The notes beneath the pieces were generated by a model. That model did no database searches and had not been told where the DNA came from. It saw only the letters and a program-made list of their open reading frames with translations. Made by a program: the position numbers and the translations under genes. A stretch of 64,000 nucleotides of DNA from Bathymodiolus brooksi (Eukaryota > Mollusca > Bivalvia > Mytilida > Modiolidae), in contig OY804579.1 of the NCBI GenBank assembly GCA_963680875.1, positions 52,590,036 to 52,654,035 on the forward strand, given 5' to 3'. Numbering within the stretch: position 1 is the first letter of the stretch; each line of letters begins with the position of its first letter. Shown here one piece after another: positions 1-13,500 of this stretch.

Positions 1-195
1 ATCGTGGTATTAACTGAAATCCAAAGTCATCAATTGTTTTATCATATGATTAAATCCGGAGTTAGTGATATATATTTTTTGTCACTGTAATAGTCATCAC
101 AAAAACAAATATGCAGTTCCCCAAGATAATACTTTAGCGAGCCTCTTATCCACCTGTGACTCACCGGAAGATGAATAAAATTAAAGACAAACAAA

Positions 196-258
196 ATGTC
201 GCGAAAAGGAAAACAACGTGGGGTAGACATAAAACAAGAAGATGTATTACAAGCTGTT
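196..258 (+). CDS. Candidate first coding exon, EIF2B5-like (orphan)
   Basis: An ATG at 196 opens 21 codons of basic-then-acidic sequence ending KQEDVLQAV, followed by GTTAGG, which could serve as a splice donor. From family knowledge, the catalytic epsilon subunit of the translation factor eIF2B begins its nucleotidyltransferase-like domain with LQAVVIADSF, and invertebrate versions carry a short Lys/Gln/Glu-rich leader before it. The match therefore covers only the leader and first strand. The donor could also lie three bases earlier, because GTT is repeated. I did not find the next exon (expected to begin V-I-A-D-S) anywhere downstream. This is either an exon of a gene with a very long intron, a stranded pseudo-exon, or a chance match. 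Confidence 0.4.
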
Positions 259-549
259 GTTAGGAAAACTCTGATAGCAAAACCGCGTCTTTAAATATCG
301 ACCAATCAGAGAATACATTTTCAAAATAAGCAACCTGGACTTTCCCTGTTACTATTTTTGGGTAAACGCTACAGTGTTCAAAAGTAATGTTAACCTCGCG
401 TGCACTTTTGAGCGGTGATAATCACATTTTAAAATGGAGAGTGAAGTAGTGTTTTGTCCAATCAGAATCTAGGATATTTATAGTCATATATAATAGATAT
501 CATTGACTAATGCACATCCGTTCCCACGCTGTAAATGAGCAAAGTCTGT
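259..549. other. Unassigned, downstream of the candidate exon
   Basis: AT-rich DNA with two ATCAGA-type CCAAT-like words (about 303 and 459). No reading frame, repeat or RNA gene is recognised. Confidence 0.4.
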
Positions 550-637
550 AATAAAAACGTAGATATCTAATTTTGTGCGTACGACGTGTTTCCGGAATGA
601 CCTTCATCGGGTACACTTAAAGTCAAAAGATAGGACA
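550..637 (+). repeat. Family C dispersed repeat, fragment
   Basis: Shares the block ACGTAGATATC followed by a GTGCGYAC-type word and CCTTCATCGGGTAC with copies near 6535, 20705 and 27780 (+) and 6900, 26400 and 26600 (-). Only the first ~90 bp of the family is present. Confidence 0.7.
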
Positions 638-754
638 CAATTTAAATAAGATTCTCTTATATCTTATGTCACGTAAGATCAAATGTTAAATTGACGAATT
701 ACGGTTTATGTTGTTAGCTATACAAATAAATAAAATGTTAGCTTTCTATTAACT

Positions 755-817
755 AAAACACGATATAACTGAAATATTGTTGAAAGCCATAAAAGCCATA
801 TAACCCTAACCCCCTCT
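755..817 (+). repeat. SINE-A 3' fragment
   Basis: Carries the conserved SINE-A 3' core CGATATAACTGAAATATTG and the CATATAACCCTAACCCC tail. The tRNA-like head is missing. Confidence 0.7.
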
Positions 818-837
818 ATTATCTAAAGGAGGTCACA

Positions 838-1300
838 CAAATAATAATGTATCATGGTTTTGTGTGTAGAAAGAACAGAGCTGTTGTATACAGTGAAATT
901 ACTGTTATACGTGGGTATCAAATTTCGTGATTTACCCCACTATGGAATTTTCAACAACAACAAATTCTTCTAAGTCAATAAACTAAGAACTCTCAAAATT
1001 TGATTAAATTCTGATATTAAGTACCACACATTGAACAAAACGTGGATTTAATTAGATCTAAGAACCCTCGAATAAACGAGGTTTCCTCACTCCACGAATA
1101 TTGAGAATCAACGAATAATACCATAACAAAAGACGTTTGCACAACAAAAATCTTGATATTCATATATAATTTAAATCCCATTTGAAATCTTTTTCTGTAC
1201 TCTTGGAAAGTAATATAGCCTCTATTTCGGATATTGTGTAATTGTTGTCTACTAGCAGATTTACTTCTAGAATAAATAATATTCAATTCATATACGATAC
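838..1300. other. Unassigned; short dispersed similarity
   Basis: No gene recognised. The stretch around 1200-1290 resembles 43530-43600 (both read AATTGTTGTCT/AGCTGTCTTTTG then a block ending in AAATTACATTTAT or similar), suggesting an old dispersed repeat. Confidence 0.3.
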
Positions 1301-1317
1301 AACATTATGTGATAATG

Positions 1318-1445
1318 TTTGTCAGTAACTAGCGACAGGCCAGTGGCTTTCACCAAGTACTCCAGTTTCCTCCACCAATAAAACTGACCGCCACGATATA
1401 ACTGAAATATTGTTAAATGTGGCATTAAGCCCTATAACCCAAACC
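1318..1445 (+). repeat. SINE-A, 5'-truncated copy
   Basis: Contains the family block CTCCACCAATAAAACTGACC, then GCCACGATATAACTGAAATA and an ATAACCCAAACCC tail. The tRNA-derived head is lost. Confidence 0.8.
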
Positions 1446-1970
1446 CAAAGCCTCAATTAATATACCATCATAAATATCAATAGTGAAAACCATCGTATAC
1501 TAGTAATCTATACAACTTCTCTTCTTCACGAGTACTAACCATCGCAGTAAATCTTAAATCCATTTTGCTGTAGCATATACATTTCATGCAATACAATGCA
1601 CATGTTACTTATTTATCATATATACCAACGGGTAAAATGATATACATTTTTTTCTCAAAATATTAAATTCAATAATGCTACATTTTTTCTTTGAGATCTT
1701 TTACATTTACACCTAGCTATGCAACTGTTATTCAATGAATGTTGATTTATCACATATCAGTTTGGGGTAACATTGCGGGTATTAGTACAATTGCTATTGT
1801 AAATGCGACCTGTAATATCAGTTACAGACTGCTGTTAGAGGTTACTGATACAGGTCGATGTTATAGACCGAAGTTTATGCAGTTCTTTTTATGAACGAAC
1901 TTAAGAATTTGACCAATGTTGTAATAGGACAAAGGTAAAATCGTTCACAAATAAAACTGTTCTCTAGAAG
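1446..1970. other. Unassigned intergenic DNA
   Basis: AT-rich, with stop codons in every frame. No repeat family or gene recognised. Confidence 0.4.
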
Positions 1971-1974
1971 TTGC

Positions 1975-2610
1975 CGGTATTGGATATAACGGGTTTCTTT
2001 TTCCGCATTCGTACTCGGGTGAATGACTTGGTGTTACGCAACTCTGGTCGTCACCTGAGTATTCCTGTATTTTTCTAATCTCCGCTCCTTGCCGATCTTT
2101 TCCTTTACTTATATGAGGCAGAGTTTATGCAGAATCTAATCAAAGACAAAACAAAATTCAGAAGTCAATTCAGGTATATCAATGATGTTCTGTCAATCAA
2201 TATTTCAAACTTTTGAATTCCATTAATATACAGTGTACCCTAAGAAGAACTTGAGATAAAAGAAATAATAAATACATCGTCCTCTGTCTTTCTTCACATT
2301 TATTTCGAATTAGACACGAATTGTCACATTTTTACAACACTATGAGAAAAGAGACGACTTCAATTTTACCATGATAAATTGTTCACACTATTGATAGTAA
2401 AGTGACTATTGCTCTCGTATATGGAGATTATATATCACAACTCATTCGTTGCATTTTGCATGCAGACATTTCACAAAATCACGTAAGTGCCTTCTGTGTA
2501 CCAATATATTAACTCGAGGATTTTAACAGGATTTCCTCATCTCACCTGGTTGAAAAATATTCTGTCTCTTGCATAAGATGACGAGAGATTGCATTGACAA
2601 TTAGATTTTG
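1975..2610 (+). pseudogene. Reverse-transcriptase fragment (family D)
   Basis: Reading across several frameshifts and stops gives an RT-like string: a tyrosine-glutamate-rich piece near 2110 (Y-E-A-E-F), then a Y-I-N-D-V-L block near 2175 equivalent to the YIDDVL catalytic motif, then an E-I-K block and a late R-R-D/L block near 2350. The same order is seen at 45430-46002 (+) and 48850-49620 (-). The RT type is not resolved; a Penelope-like origin is possible. The copy is clearly dead. Confidence 0.65.
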
Positions 2611-2639
2611 GTTCAAAGCTGAACATGGTCTCCCTATTA

Positions 2640-2815
2640 TGTCTTCCGATGACCTTTTGTACTATCCAACATCTAGTTTTATGTGTAGTGTTTTGTAGAT
2701 CGTTGTTTGTCCTTTTGTCCTTTTTCTTTTGGCCATTGTGTTGTCTGTACTTCTTCGATTTACGGATTCTGATTACCCCTTTGGTATCTTCAAACTCTTC
2801 TTAGGTCTATCGGCT
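2640..2815 (+). repeat. Family D element, 3' region
   Basis: Ends in CCCCTTTGGTATCTTCAAAC, the 3' signature of the RT-containing family, and lies just downstream of the RT fragment on the same strand. It supports one decayed element spanning 1975-2815. Confidence 0.65.
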
Positions 2816-2855
2816 CTCTCTTTTGTAGAACTAGCATTATAGATATGATAACTAC

Positions 2856-2859
<4 letters not shown>

Positions 2860-2892
<33 letters not shown>
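2860..2892. repeat. (TA)n microsatellite
   Basis: A pure TA run with one interruption, visible directly. Confidence 0.9.
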
Positions 2893-2893
<1 letters not shown>

Positions 2894-3043
2894 CAAGTTC
2901 AAGATTATGACTACAAGTTATTTACAAAAACTCGTCCAGTCATATGTGAGGGTCGGTATTTTACTCACACGTCAAAGCCCTTACATGGCCGCATCAGTTC
3001 AATAAGAAGGGAGGTTTGAGTCCATAAACCTACATTAACCCGC

Positions 3044-3290
3044 CGACTATTTATTGAAGTGTCTGTACCAAGCCAAGAGAGATAGAGAAAGGAATCAATC
3101 GTGTATAGTAAAACTAGAATAACCTGGTAACTTTTTTTTTTATTGAAGTGTCTGTACCAAGCCAAGAGAGATAGAGATGGAGAGGAAACGATCATGTATT
3201 AGGGGGGTTTTGCTTCTTTTTCAACTGTTGTCCTATTGGCATTTAGAACTGTTCTGACAGTGTGTTATTTCTTATTTTTCATTTTCATTT
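3044..3290 (+). repeat. Family F dispersed repeat
   Basis: Contains TATTGAAGTGTCTGTACCAA twice (about 3050 and 3143), showing an internal duplication. It ends in GTTCTGACAGTGTGTTATTT. Related copies lie at 46570 (+), 48600 (-) and 53680 (-), and the array at 33850 is built from its 3' part. Confidence 0.65.
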
Positions 3291-5360
3291 CATTAGTTCA
3301 CTATATAAGATTTTCTAATTGTATTAAGATATGATATATGAAAATAAAGAAAAGAGAAAAGTAAAGAGTACTTCATTTTATATGTCTTTTGCGTGTATCA
3401 CATCCATTTGTGACACATGAATGCAAAAGAATATTTCTAATTTAATGAGAAAAATTTTTGATCGATAGGTATGACTGAACGCAAGATGTTGCATAACGTA
3501 ACGTAACGCTAAAAAACGACGTTTTCAACGTTGTGACGCTTTAAACCAAATGTTGTACAATCCATTCAGACTTGGCATTTTATTCTGTTCGTGTTTGTTT
3601 TAATTTTAATATACTCATGATGGGTATCAATGGCAGCCTTTGAATAGAACTAATTGCTTGGCATATACAAATTTCGATGATTTATTTGTGTGCTGCGTTA
3701 TAAATCGTTAAAATATTATCAACAATGTCTTTGGCATGATAAGTAGCAATCAACCTGTTACCTGGGCCTAATTTCCTTAATTTCCCTGTTATTACATTAT
3801 ATTGACTGACTGACTGACTGACATCAAAGGAGTCGCATTACAGCCATATATATATATATATATATGTATGAAGAGAACAAAGATTAAATCTTAATGTAAG
3901 TAAATATGGCAATGGGATGTGGATATGTATTGATGGTCACAAAATAAATTAGATATAAATGTATACGATCGGGAAATGTTGCCTGCCAACTGACCACTGA
4001 CATCCAACATCAACAGGTTGTTAGCCTCTCGAGACCGACCATTTAATTTGTGCAAAATATTATAAAACTGTCTCCTTGAGAAGAGCAATGTCAGATTATT
4101 AATTTTTGCATTTTCAAATCAATTTCATCAGATCAAAAATTATGAAAAAAGAGAAAAAAAAAGAAAAAAAGATAGTCCCCTCCCCTATTACATTCAAATG
4201 GTCATTCTCTTATGAAGTGCAAAGATAGTTGCAATTCTTATTTTAAGAACGTGACATTCACAAATTCTCAAATTCATTAATATCCCATCTTGAAGGCTAT
4301 TTGTTTATTGAGCGGCATCCCACACAAACAGTGAACGACCTTATAAGAACTGATGTACACAGTAATCAGATGAAATACGATTAATTTTCTATATCCAGGG
4401 ATCCCTCGAGGTTTTATATTCGACACGTTCTTCTTATTTGTGATTTTGTCCTATTTCTAATTATTCCAACACAAAATACACCCCCATCGTTATTAGAATG
4501 TTACTTTAATGATATGATTGTTTAAAAAATTATCTAGTATAAGACAGACTATATGAAAATCGGGACATTATAATTTTTAATACGTTGATAAGTTACATTT
4601 ATGTGCAAAATAATATTACTATTACTAAGATATTAAATGTATTGTTAAAATCGCGATAATGTTTATGCAACTGTCTTTGGCCACTTGTCCAGGAACATGC
4701 AGTTAAAAAGCAATACGAACTGGTTATTTTTTTCCGTGAATTTTTTTTTTAATCTGTACTACTCTTCACGAAATGAAGAGAATTTTACTGTATGAAATAA
4801 TATTCTTCCCTTTGTTACCAAACTTCCACAAATTGAAGATGTCAGAGGTTGCAAAATTCAAATGAATAAGGTTGAAGTCAGCCATTTACAGATTTCATAA
4901 AAGGGTATTTCGTAGAGGGAACAGCAACCTTAAGTTTTTCAGCTAAGCGACTCATAACTATGCGCTGTGGTAGTCAGTTCCAGTAACTATGCCTAGTAAC
5001 AACAAGGAACAAACGCCAAATAATACATTTTTATATGCTTTTAGTTTTATTAAAAAGAAAAATATACATTACGAATAAAATCACAATCTACACCCGTGAT
5101 ATACAAAATTTAGAGAAAAAAAAATATTTACAATAGGAACCCCCAGTAAATACCCAAAGTAGGACCAATTAAAACGTTAAGTTCCTCCTCCTAGATGCAG
5201 GTCACCTGTCGTAAAATCTTATGCCATATGTCGTGGTGTTTTTTGTGTTCAATTGCTCGAATTAAGATGTGATTGTGTGTTTTGTTGATATTGGTGAAAT
5301 TGTTGACCACCACAGTTTCAACTTTCTTTTAAGAAATGCCTAAAGCTTAAATTATTTGGT
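3291..5360. other. Unassigned, 2 kb
   Basis: No gene or recognised repeat. It includes a GACT tetranucleotide run near 3806, a TA run near 3847 and homopurine A/G runs near 4145 and 5115. Confidence 0.4.
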
Positions 5361-5364
5361 ATCG

Positions 5365-6165
5365 TAGAGTCACCTGTTCTCGATAGTTACCAGTTCTCGA
5401 TAATTATGCGCGTGAGAGTTTTGACATAAATCGGGAAAACGCACGTGTCTTCTGTTCGCCAGGATTTTGCCTACGGAACACCACCTCGCTTCACAAGAAG
5501 GAAAAAAATGGCTATGCTACGTATCAAGGTATATATGAACATAATCTTTATAGTCTCAGATATTTATGCACATTTTCTTATTCCAAAAATAACTCTAAAT
5601 TCACCGGGTCATTGCTTAAAATATACGTTTGTGATGTAAACAAAACTTTGCTGTCAATGAAGGTCAAGTACGTATACGTCATACAAAACAGGAAATATAC
5701 AGGTGGCGCTGTTCAGGGAAAAAAAACATGGAACACCGTTCGGGTCATATCTTATCAGTTTTATCTTTATATCAACGTTATTTCTGTATTGTGTAACTCC
5801 AATGGAACACTTTTTCAAACATGTTTAATTTTACATGTATGGTTGAATTCAATAATCTTGGTGTTTGCAAATATCTTAAACATATTTTTTTCTTTTTTTC
5901 TTATAGTTTTTATTAGTAAACATGCCCTTCATAATTGATTTTACACACTTATCGAGAACTGGTGTCGTAATACACAAAGTGTCAAATATAAGGTCATACA
6001 CACAAATTATGTTTTCTTCGCAACTTCTAGGAGTAGAACTTTTAGGTTTGGTAGAAATAAAGAACTAGTTTTGACAAACAAACAAAAACAATTTTGTAAA
6101 AAAATATTGTTTCTAAGGGACACACGGGCGAAATGTTTCTTACGCTATCGAGAACCGGCAACAAC
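5365..6165. mobile_element. Possible inverted-repeat element
   Basis: The word GTTCTCGATA occurs twice in direct form near 5374 and 5393. Its complement TATCGAGAAC occurs near 5950 and 6147. The arms are short and imperfect and I could not fix a target-site duplication. Inside, 5460-5530 reads as an AG-flanked open stretch followed by GTATAT, which could mimic an exon. Confidence 0.3.
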
Positions 6166-6534
6166 AGGATACCCCTGAACAGATAAGATGTTTTACAGAT
6201 GAAGCTCCGTGTGTAGAAAGTCCTAGTAATTGAATAACTTTAGAGCAGGTATCATTTGGGATAAACCTATATCCTCAATTATACGAAGACAAGTCTGTGT
6301 TATTTTCCTCTTTATTACACAAATGTGTTCTTCGGTTTGCTATCTAAATAAAATCAATGAATTAACATCTCTTATATCGGACGGAATCATATTTGCAACT
6401 ACAATTAATGAGACTGATAAAACAACATCATTCAATAATGAATGTCCTTGTTGATATTAGAACTGAAGATATAATAAATTGTGTTGAAATATTGTACCTT
6501 GTCAACGAAACAATAAAAATTTCTAAATATACAA

Positions 6535-6870
6535 AAGCTATGAAAACGTAGATATCAAATTTAGTGCGCACGAGGCGTTTCTGGAATAACCTTCATCAGG
6601 TACGCTCAAAATCGAAAGATCGGAAAGCCAAATAATTTAAAGTTTTGGGAGCAATGAAACCAAAGGGCCTAAACAGGATAACCAAAATGGGCTAAGGTCA
6701 TCTATACCTGAGGGAGGATAACCTTAGTTTTATTAATAATTCTACTATTTAGAAACTGTAAATTTCAGTAATAAATATATCTAATAAACCATATCAGTGC
6801 CGAATCGCTGACTAATGGGCGGATGATAACCTCGGTGATATAATAGTCCACCAGCAGAGGTTAATTAAAA
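6535..6870 (+). repeat. Family C dispersed repeat, long copy
   Basis: One of the most complete copies. It begins AACGTAGATATCAAATTTAG, runs through a GTGCGCAC word, CCTTCATCAGGTACGCTCAA and a CCAAATAATTTAAAG block, and ends with an AATAAACCATATCAGTGCCG block. The same order is seen at 20705 and 27780. Confidence 0.8.
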
Positions 6871-6894
6871 GAAAATTGAAAATAGTTTATTTGG

Positions 6895-7012
6895 TGATTG
6901 GCCTCGTTAAACGTTATTTTATTGCTCCTAAAGACTTTTAAATTATTTGACTTTCCAACATTTCGATATTGAGCGAACCCGATGAACGTTATTCCAGAAA
7001 CGCGTCGTTTTA
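6895..7012 (-). repeat. Family C dispersed repeat, inverted partial copy
   Basis: The reverse complement repeats the first ~120 bp of the family: GCGTTTCTGGAATAACGTTC, then the AAATAATTTAAAAG block. It faces the 6535-6870 copy. Confidence 0.75.
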
Positions 7013-7564
7013 TTAGGAAGAAGAGAATGATTTCCACATGTATTTTTGTTTATTGAAACCTCAAATAAAATGAAAGATTGACATTTAAACAGCTATCTTA
7101 AACATACAAGACAAGTTCATATAATAAACGATATTCTCTATAGTAAAACGTAGAATTTAAAGCATCTGAGGACCTACTATTATACAACCAAACGTTTTGG
7201 GGATTAAATTTAATAGGATATGGTAAGAATAGAAGTGAAGTGTTTGGCCATGTTGTAAGTAATAGAATTTCTATGGAAAAACAAAGTCTGCGCTGTTGTG
7301 GATTTTTCGTCTTTATACAGCAAATTTGTAAAATTTAACTTGAAACGGATAGTGGTTTTGTCATATTACATCCCCCGGCTAAATTAGATTGAAATTCTCA
7401 GAACATTTATCGATCCCTTCTGTGTTTTATAGAAACAATATCAAGCGTTCAATCATTTATTTCAACAAAAAGTGACGATAAAATATTAATCAATATGAAT
7501 GTAAAAGGAAAACGCAACACACAATAAAACCAACTGTATAGTAATGCAAATAACAGAACACACA
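7013..7564. other. Unassigned, satellite flank
   Basis: AT-rich DNA with no recognised feature before the satellite begins. Confidence 0.4.
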
Positions 7565-10500
7565 TTAAAATAAACTTTATATCAAGAAATGCAGCATGTT
7601 TTAAAGGCAACTGTACTCAAATAATGTATCCAATGTTAAAGTTAATTGTACTCCAGTATTGTAACAGACATTAAACTCAACTGTACTCAGTTATCATAGC
7701 TAACACTGAAATCAACGTTAATGCGAATAATGCAATGAACATTAAAATCAACTGTATACCAAGTAACGTAAGAAACATTAAAATCCACTGTATATCAAGT
7801 AACGTATGAAATATTAAAATCAACTGTATATGAAGTAACGTAAGAAACATTAAAATCAACTGTATATGAAGTAACGTATGCAATATTAAAATCAACTGTA
7901 TATCAAGTAACGTAAGAAACATTAAAATCAACTGTATATCAAGTAACGTATGAAATATTAAAATCAACTGTATATGAAGTAACGTATGAAATATTAAAAT
8001 CAACTGTATATCAAGTAACGTAAGAAACATTAAAATCAACTGTATATCAAGTAACGTAAGAAACATTAAAATCAACTGTATATCAAGTAACGTAAGAAAC
8101 ATTAAAATCAACTGTATATCAAGTAACGTAAGAAACATTAAAATCAACTGTATATCAAGTAACGTAAGAAACATTAAAATCAACTGTATATCAAGTAACG
8201 TAAGAAACATTAAAATCAACTGTATATCAAGTAACGTACCAAACATTACAATCAACTGTATATCAAGTAACGTAAGAAACATTAAAATCAACTGTATATC
8301 AAGTAGCGTAAGAAACATTAAAATCAACTGTATACCAAGTAACGTATGAAATATTAAAATCAAATGTATATCAAGTAACGTAAGAAACAATAAAATCAAC
8401 TGTATATCAAGTAACATACCAAACATTACAATCAACTGTATAACAAGAAGCGTAAGGAACATTAAAAAAACTGTATATCAAGTAACGTAAGAAACAATAA
8501 AATCAACTATATATCAAGTCACGTAAGAAACATTAAAATCAACTGTATATCAAGTCACGTAAGAAACAATAAAATCAACTGTATATCAAGTAACGTAAGA
8601 AACATTAAAATCAACTATATCAAGTAACGTATGAAATATTAAAATCAACTGTATATCAAGTAGCGTAAGAAACATTAAAATCAACTGTATATCAAGTAGC
8701 GTAAGACACATTAAAATCAACTGTATATCAAGTAACGTAAGAAACATTAAAATCAACTGTATCAAGTAATGTAAGAAACAATAAAATCAACTGTATATCA
8801 AGTAACGTCAGAAACAATAAAATCAACTGTATATCAAGTAACGTAAGAAACATTAAAATCAACTGTATATCAAGTAACGTAAGAAACAATAAAATCAACT
8901 GTATATCAAGTAGCGTAAGAAACATTAAAATCAACTGTATATCAAGTAACGTAAGACACATTAAAATCAACTGTATACCAAGTAACGTAAGAAACATTAA
9001 AATCAACTGTATATCAAGTAACGTAAGACACATTAAAATCAACTGTATACCAAGTAACGTAAGACACATTAAAATCAACTGTATATCAAGTAACGTAAGA
9101 AACATTAAAATCAACTGTATACCAAGTAACGTAAGAAACATTAAAATCAACTGTATATCAAGTAACGTATGAAATATTAAAATCAACTGTATATCAAGTA
9201 ATGCAAGAAACATTAAAATCAACTGTATACCAAGTAACGTAAGAAACAATAAAATCAACTGTATATCAAGTAACTTAAGAAACATTAAAATCAACTGTAT
9301 ATCAAGTAACGTAAGAAACATTCAAATCAACTGTATATCAAGTAACGTAAGAAACAATAAAATCAACTGTATATCAAGTAACGTAAGAAACAATAAAATC
9401 AACTGTATATCAATTCACGTAAGAAACAATAAAATCAACTGTATATCAAGTAGCGTAAGACACAATAAAATCAACTGTATACCAAGTAACGTAAGAAACA
9501 TTAAAATCAACTGTATATCAAGTAACGTAAGAAACATTAAAATCAACTGTATATCAAGAAGAGTAAGACACATTAAAATCAACTATACCAAGTTACGGAA
9601 GACACATTAAGATCAACTATATCAAGTAGCGTAAGAAACATTAAAATCAACTGTATATCAAGTAGCGTAAGACACATTAAAATCAACTGTATATCAAGTA
9701 ACATAAGAAACATTAAAATCAACTGTATCAAGTAATGTAAGAAACAATAAAATCAACTGTATATCAAGTAACGTAAGAAACATTAAAATCAACTGTATAT
9801 CAAGTAACTTAAGAAACAATAAAATCAACTGTATATCAAGTAGCGTAAGACACATTAAAATCAACTGTATATCAAGTAACGTAAGAAACATTAAAATCAA
9901 CTGTATATCAAATAACGTAAGAAACATTAAAATCAACTGTATATCAAGTAACGTATGAAATATTAAAATCAACTGTATATCAAGTAACGCAAGAAACATT
10001 AAAATCAACTGTATATCAAGTAGCGTAAGACACATTAAAATCAACTGTATATCAAGTAACGTAAGAAACATTCAAATCAACTGTATATCAAGTAGCGCAA
10101 GAAACATTAAAATCAACTGTATATCAAGTAACGTAAGAAACAATAAAATCAACTGCAGATCGAGTAACGTAGGAAACATTAAAATCAACTGTATATCAAG
10201 TAGCGTAAGACACATTAAAATAAACTGTATATCAAGTAACGTATGAAACATTCAAATCAACTGTATATCAAGTAGTGCAAGAAACATTAAAATCAACTGT
10301 ATATCAAGTAACGTAAGAAACAATAAAATCAACTGCAGATCAAGTAACGTAAGAAACATTAAAATCAACTGTATATCAAGTAACGTAAGAAACAATAAAA
10401 TCAACTGCAGATCAAGTAACGTAAGAAACATTAAAATCAACTGTATATCAAGTAACGTAAGACATATCAAAATCAACTGTATACCAAGTAACGTAAGAAA

Positions 10501-13500
10501 CATTAAAATCAGCTGTATATCAAGTAACGTATGAAATATTAAAATCAACTGTATATCAAGTAACGCAAGAAACATTAAAATCAACTGTATATCAAGTAGA
10601 GTAAGAAACATTAAAATCAACTGTATATCAAGTAACGTAAGAAACATTAAAATCAACTATATCAAGCAACGTAAGAAACATTAAAATCAACTGTATATGA
10701 AGTAGCGTAAGAAACATTAAAATCAACTGTATATCAAGTAACGTAAGAAACATTAAAATCAACTGTATATCAAGTAAAGTAAGAAACAATAAAATCAACT
10801 GTATATCAAGTCACGTAAGAAACAATAAAATCAACTGTATATCAAGTAACGTAATACACATTAAAATCAACTGTATACCAAGTAACGTAAGAAACATTAA
10901 AATCAACTGTATATCAAGTAACGTAAGAAACATTAAAATCAACTGTATATCAAGAAGCGTAAGAAACATTAAAATCAACTGCATACCAAGTCACGTAAGA
11001 CACATTAAAATCAACTGTATATCAAGTATCGTAAGAAACATTAAAATCAACTGTATATCAAGTAACGTAAGAAATATTCAAATCAACTGTATATCAAGTA
11101 GCGTAAGACACATTAAAATCAACTGAATGTCAAGTAACCTATGAAATATTAAAATCAACTGTATATCAAGTAACGTAAGAAACATTAAAATCAACTGTAT
11201 ATCAAGTAGCGTAAGACACATTAAAATAAACTGTATATCAAGTAACGTATGAAACATTCAAATCAACTGTATATCAAGTAGTGCAAGAAACATTAAAATC
11301 AACTGTATATCAAGTAACGTAAGAAACAATAAAATCAACTGCAGATCAAGTAACGTAAGAAACATTAAAATCAACTGTATATCAAGTAACGTAAGACACA
11401 TTAAAATCAACTGTATACCAAGTAACGTAAGAAACATTAAAATCAACTGTATATCAAGTAACGTATGAAATATTAAAATCAACTGTATATCAAGTAACGC
11501 AAGAAACATTAAAATCAACTGTATATCAAGTAACGTAAGAAACATTAAAATCAACTGTATATCAAGTAACGTAAGAAACATTAAAATCAACTATATCAAG
11601 CAACGTAAGAAACATTAAAATCAACTGTATATCAAGTAACGTAAGAAACATTAAAATCAACTGTATATCAAGTAACGTAAGAAACATTAAAATCAACTGT
11701 ATATCAAGTAAAGTAAGAAACAATAAAATCAACTGTATATCAAGTCACGTAAGAAACAATAAAATCAACTGTATATCAAGTAACGTAATACACATTAAAA
11801 TCAACTGTATACCAAGTAACGTAAGAAAAATTAAAATCAACTGTATATCAAGTAACGTAAGAAACATTAAAATCAACTGTATATCAAGAAGCGTAAGAAA
11901 CATTAAAATCAACTGCATACCAAGTCACGTAAGACACATTAAAATCAACTGTATATCAAGTAACGTAAGAAACATTAAAATCAACTGTATATCAAGTAAC
12001 GTAAGAAATATTCAAATCAACTGTATATCAAGTAGCGTAAGACACATTAAAATCAACTGAATGTCAAGTACCGTAAGAAACATTAAAATCAACTGTATAT
12101 CAAGTAACGTAAGAAACATTGAAATCAACTATATCAAGTAATCTATGAAATATTAAAATCAACTGTATATCAAGTAACGTAAGAAACATTAAAATCAACT
12201 GTATATCAAGTAGCGTAAGACACATTAAAATCAACTGTATATCAAGTAACGTAAGAAACATTAAAATCAACTGTATATCAAGTAACGTAAGAAACAATAA
12301 AATCAACTGTATATCAAGTAATGTAAGACACATTAAAATCAACTGTATATCAAGTAACGTAAGAAACATTAAAATCAACTGTATATCAAGTAACGTAAGA
12401 AACATTAAAATCAACTGTATATCAAGTAACGTAAGACACATTAAAATCAACTGTATACCAAGTAACGTAAGAAACATTAAAATCAACAGTATACCAAGTA
12501 ACGTAAGAAACATTAAAATCAACTGTATATCAAGTAACGTATGAAATATTAAAATCAACTGTATATCAAGTAACGTAAGAAACATTCAAATCAACTGTAT
12601 ATCAAGTAGCATAAGACACATTAAAATCAACTGTATATCAAGTAACGTAAGAAACATTCAAATCAACTGTATATCAAGTAGCGCAAGAAACATTCAAATC
12701 AACTGTATATCAAGTAGCGCAAGAAACATTCAAATCAACTGTATATCAAGTAACGTAAGAAACAATAAAATCAACTGCATATCAAGTAACGTAAGAAGCA
12801 TTAAAATCAACTGTATATCAAGTAACGTAAGACACATTAAAATCAACTGTATACCAAGTAACGTAAGAAACATTAAAATCAACTGTATATCAAGTAACGT
12901 ATGAAATATTAAAATCAACTGTATATCAAGTAACGCAAGAAACATTAAAATCAACTGTATATCAAGTAGCGTAAGACACATTAAAATCAACTGTATATCA
13001 AGTAACGTAAGAAACATTAAAATCAACTGTATATCAAGTAACGTAAGAAACATTAAAATCAACTGTATATCAAGTAACGTAAGACACATTAAAATCAACT
13101 GTATACCAAGTAACGTAGGAAACATTAAAATCAACTGTATATCAAGTAGCGTAAGAAACAAAATTAAAATCAACTATATCAAGTAACGTAAGAAACATTA
13201 AAATCAACTGTATATCAAGTAGCGTACCAAACATTACAATCAACTGTATATCAAGTAACGTAAGAAACAGTAAAATCAACTGTATATCAAGTAACGTAAG
13301 AAACAATAAAATCAACTGTATATCAAGTACCGTAGGAAACATTAAAATCAACTGTATATCAAGTAACGTAAAACAACATTAAAATCAACTGTATATCAAG
13401 TAACGTAAAAAAAACATTAAAATCAACTGTATATCAAGTAGCGTAAAAAACATTAAAATCAACTGTGTATCAAGTAACCTAAGAAACATTAAAATCAACT

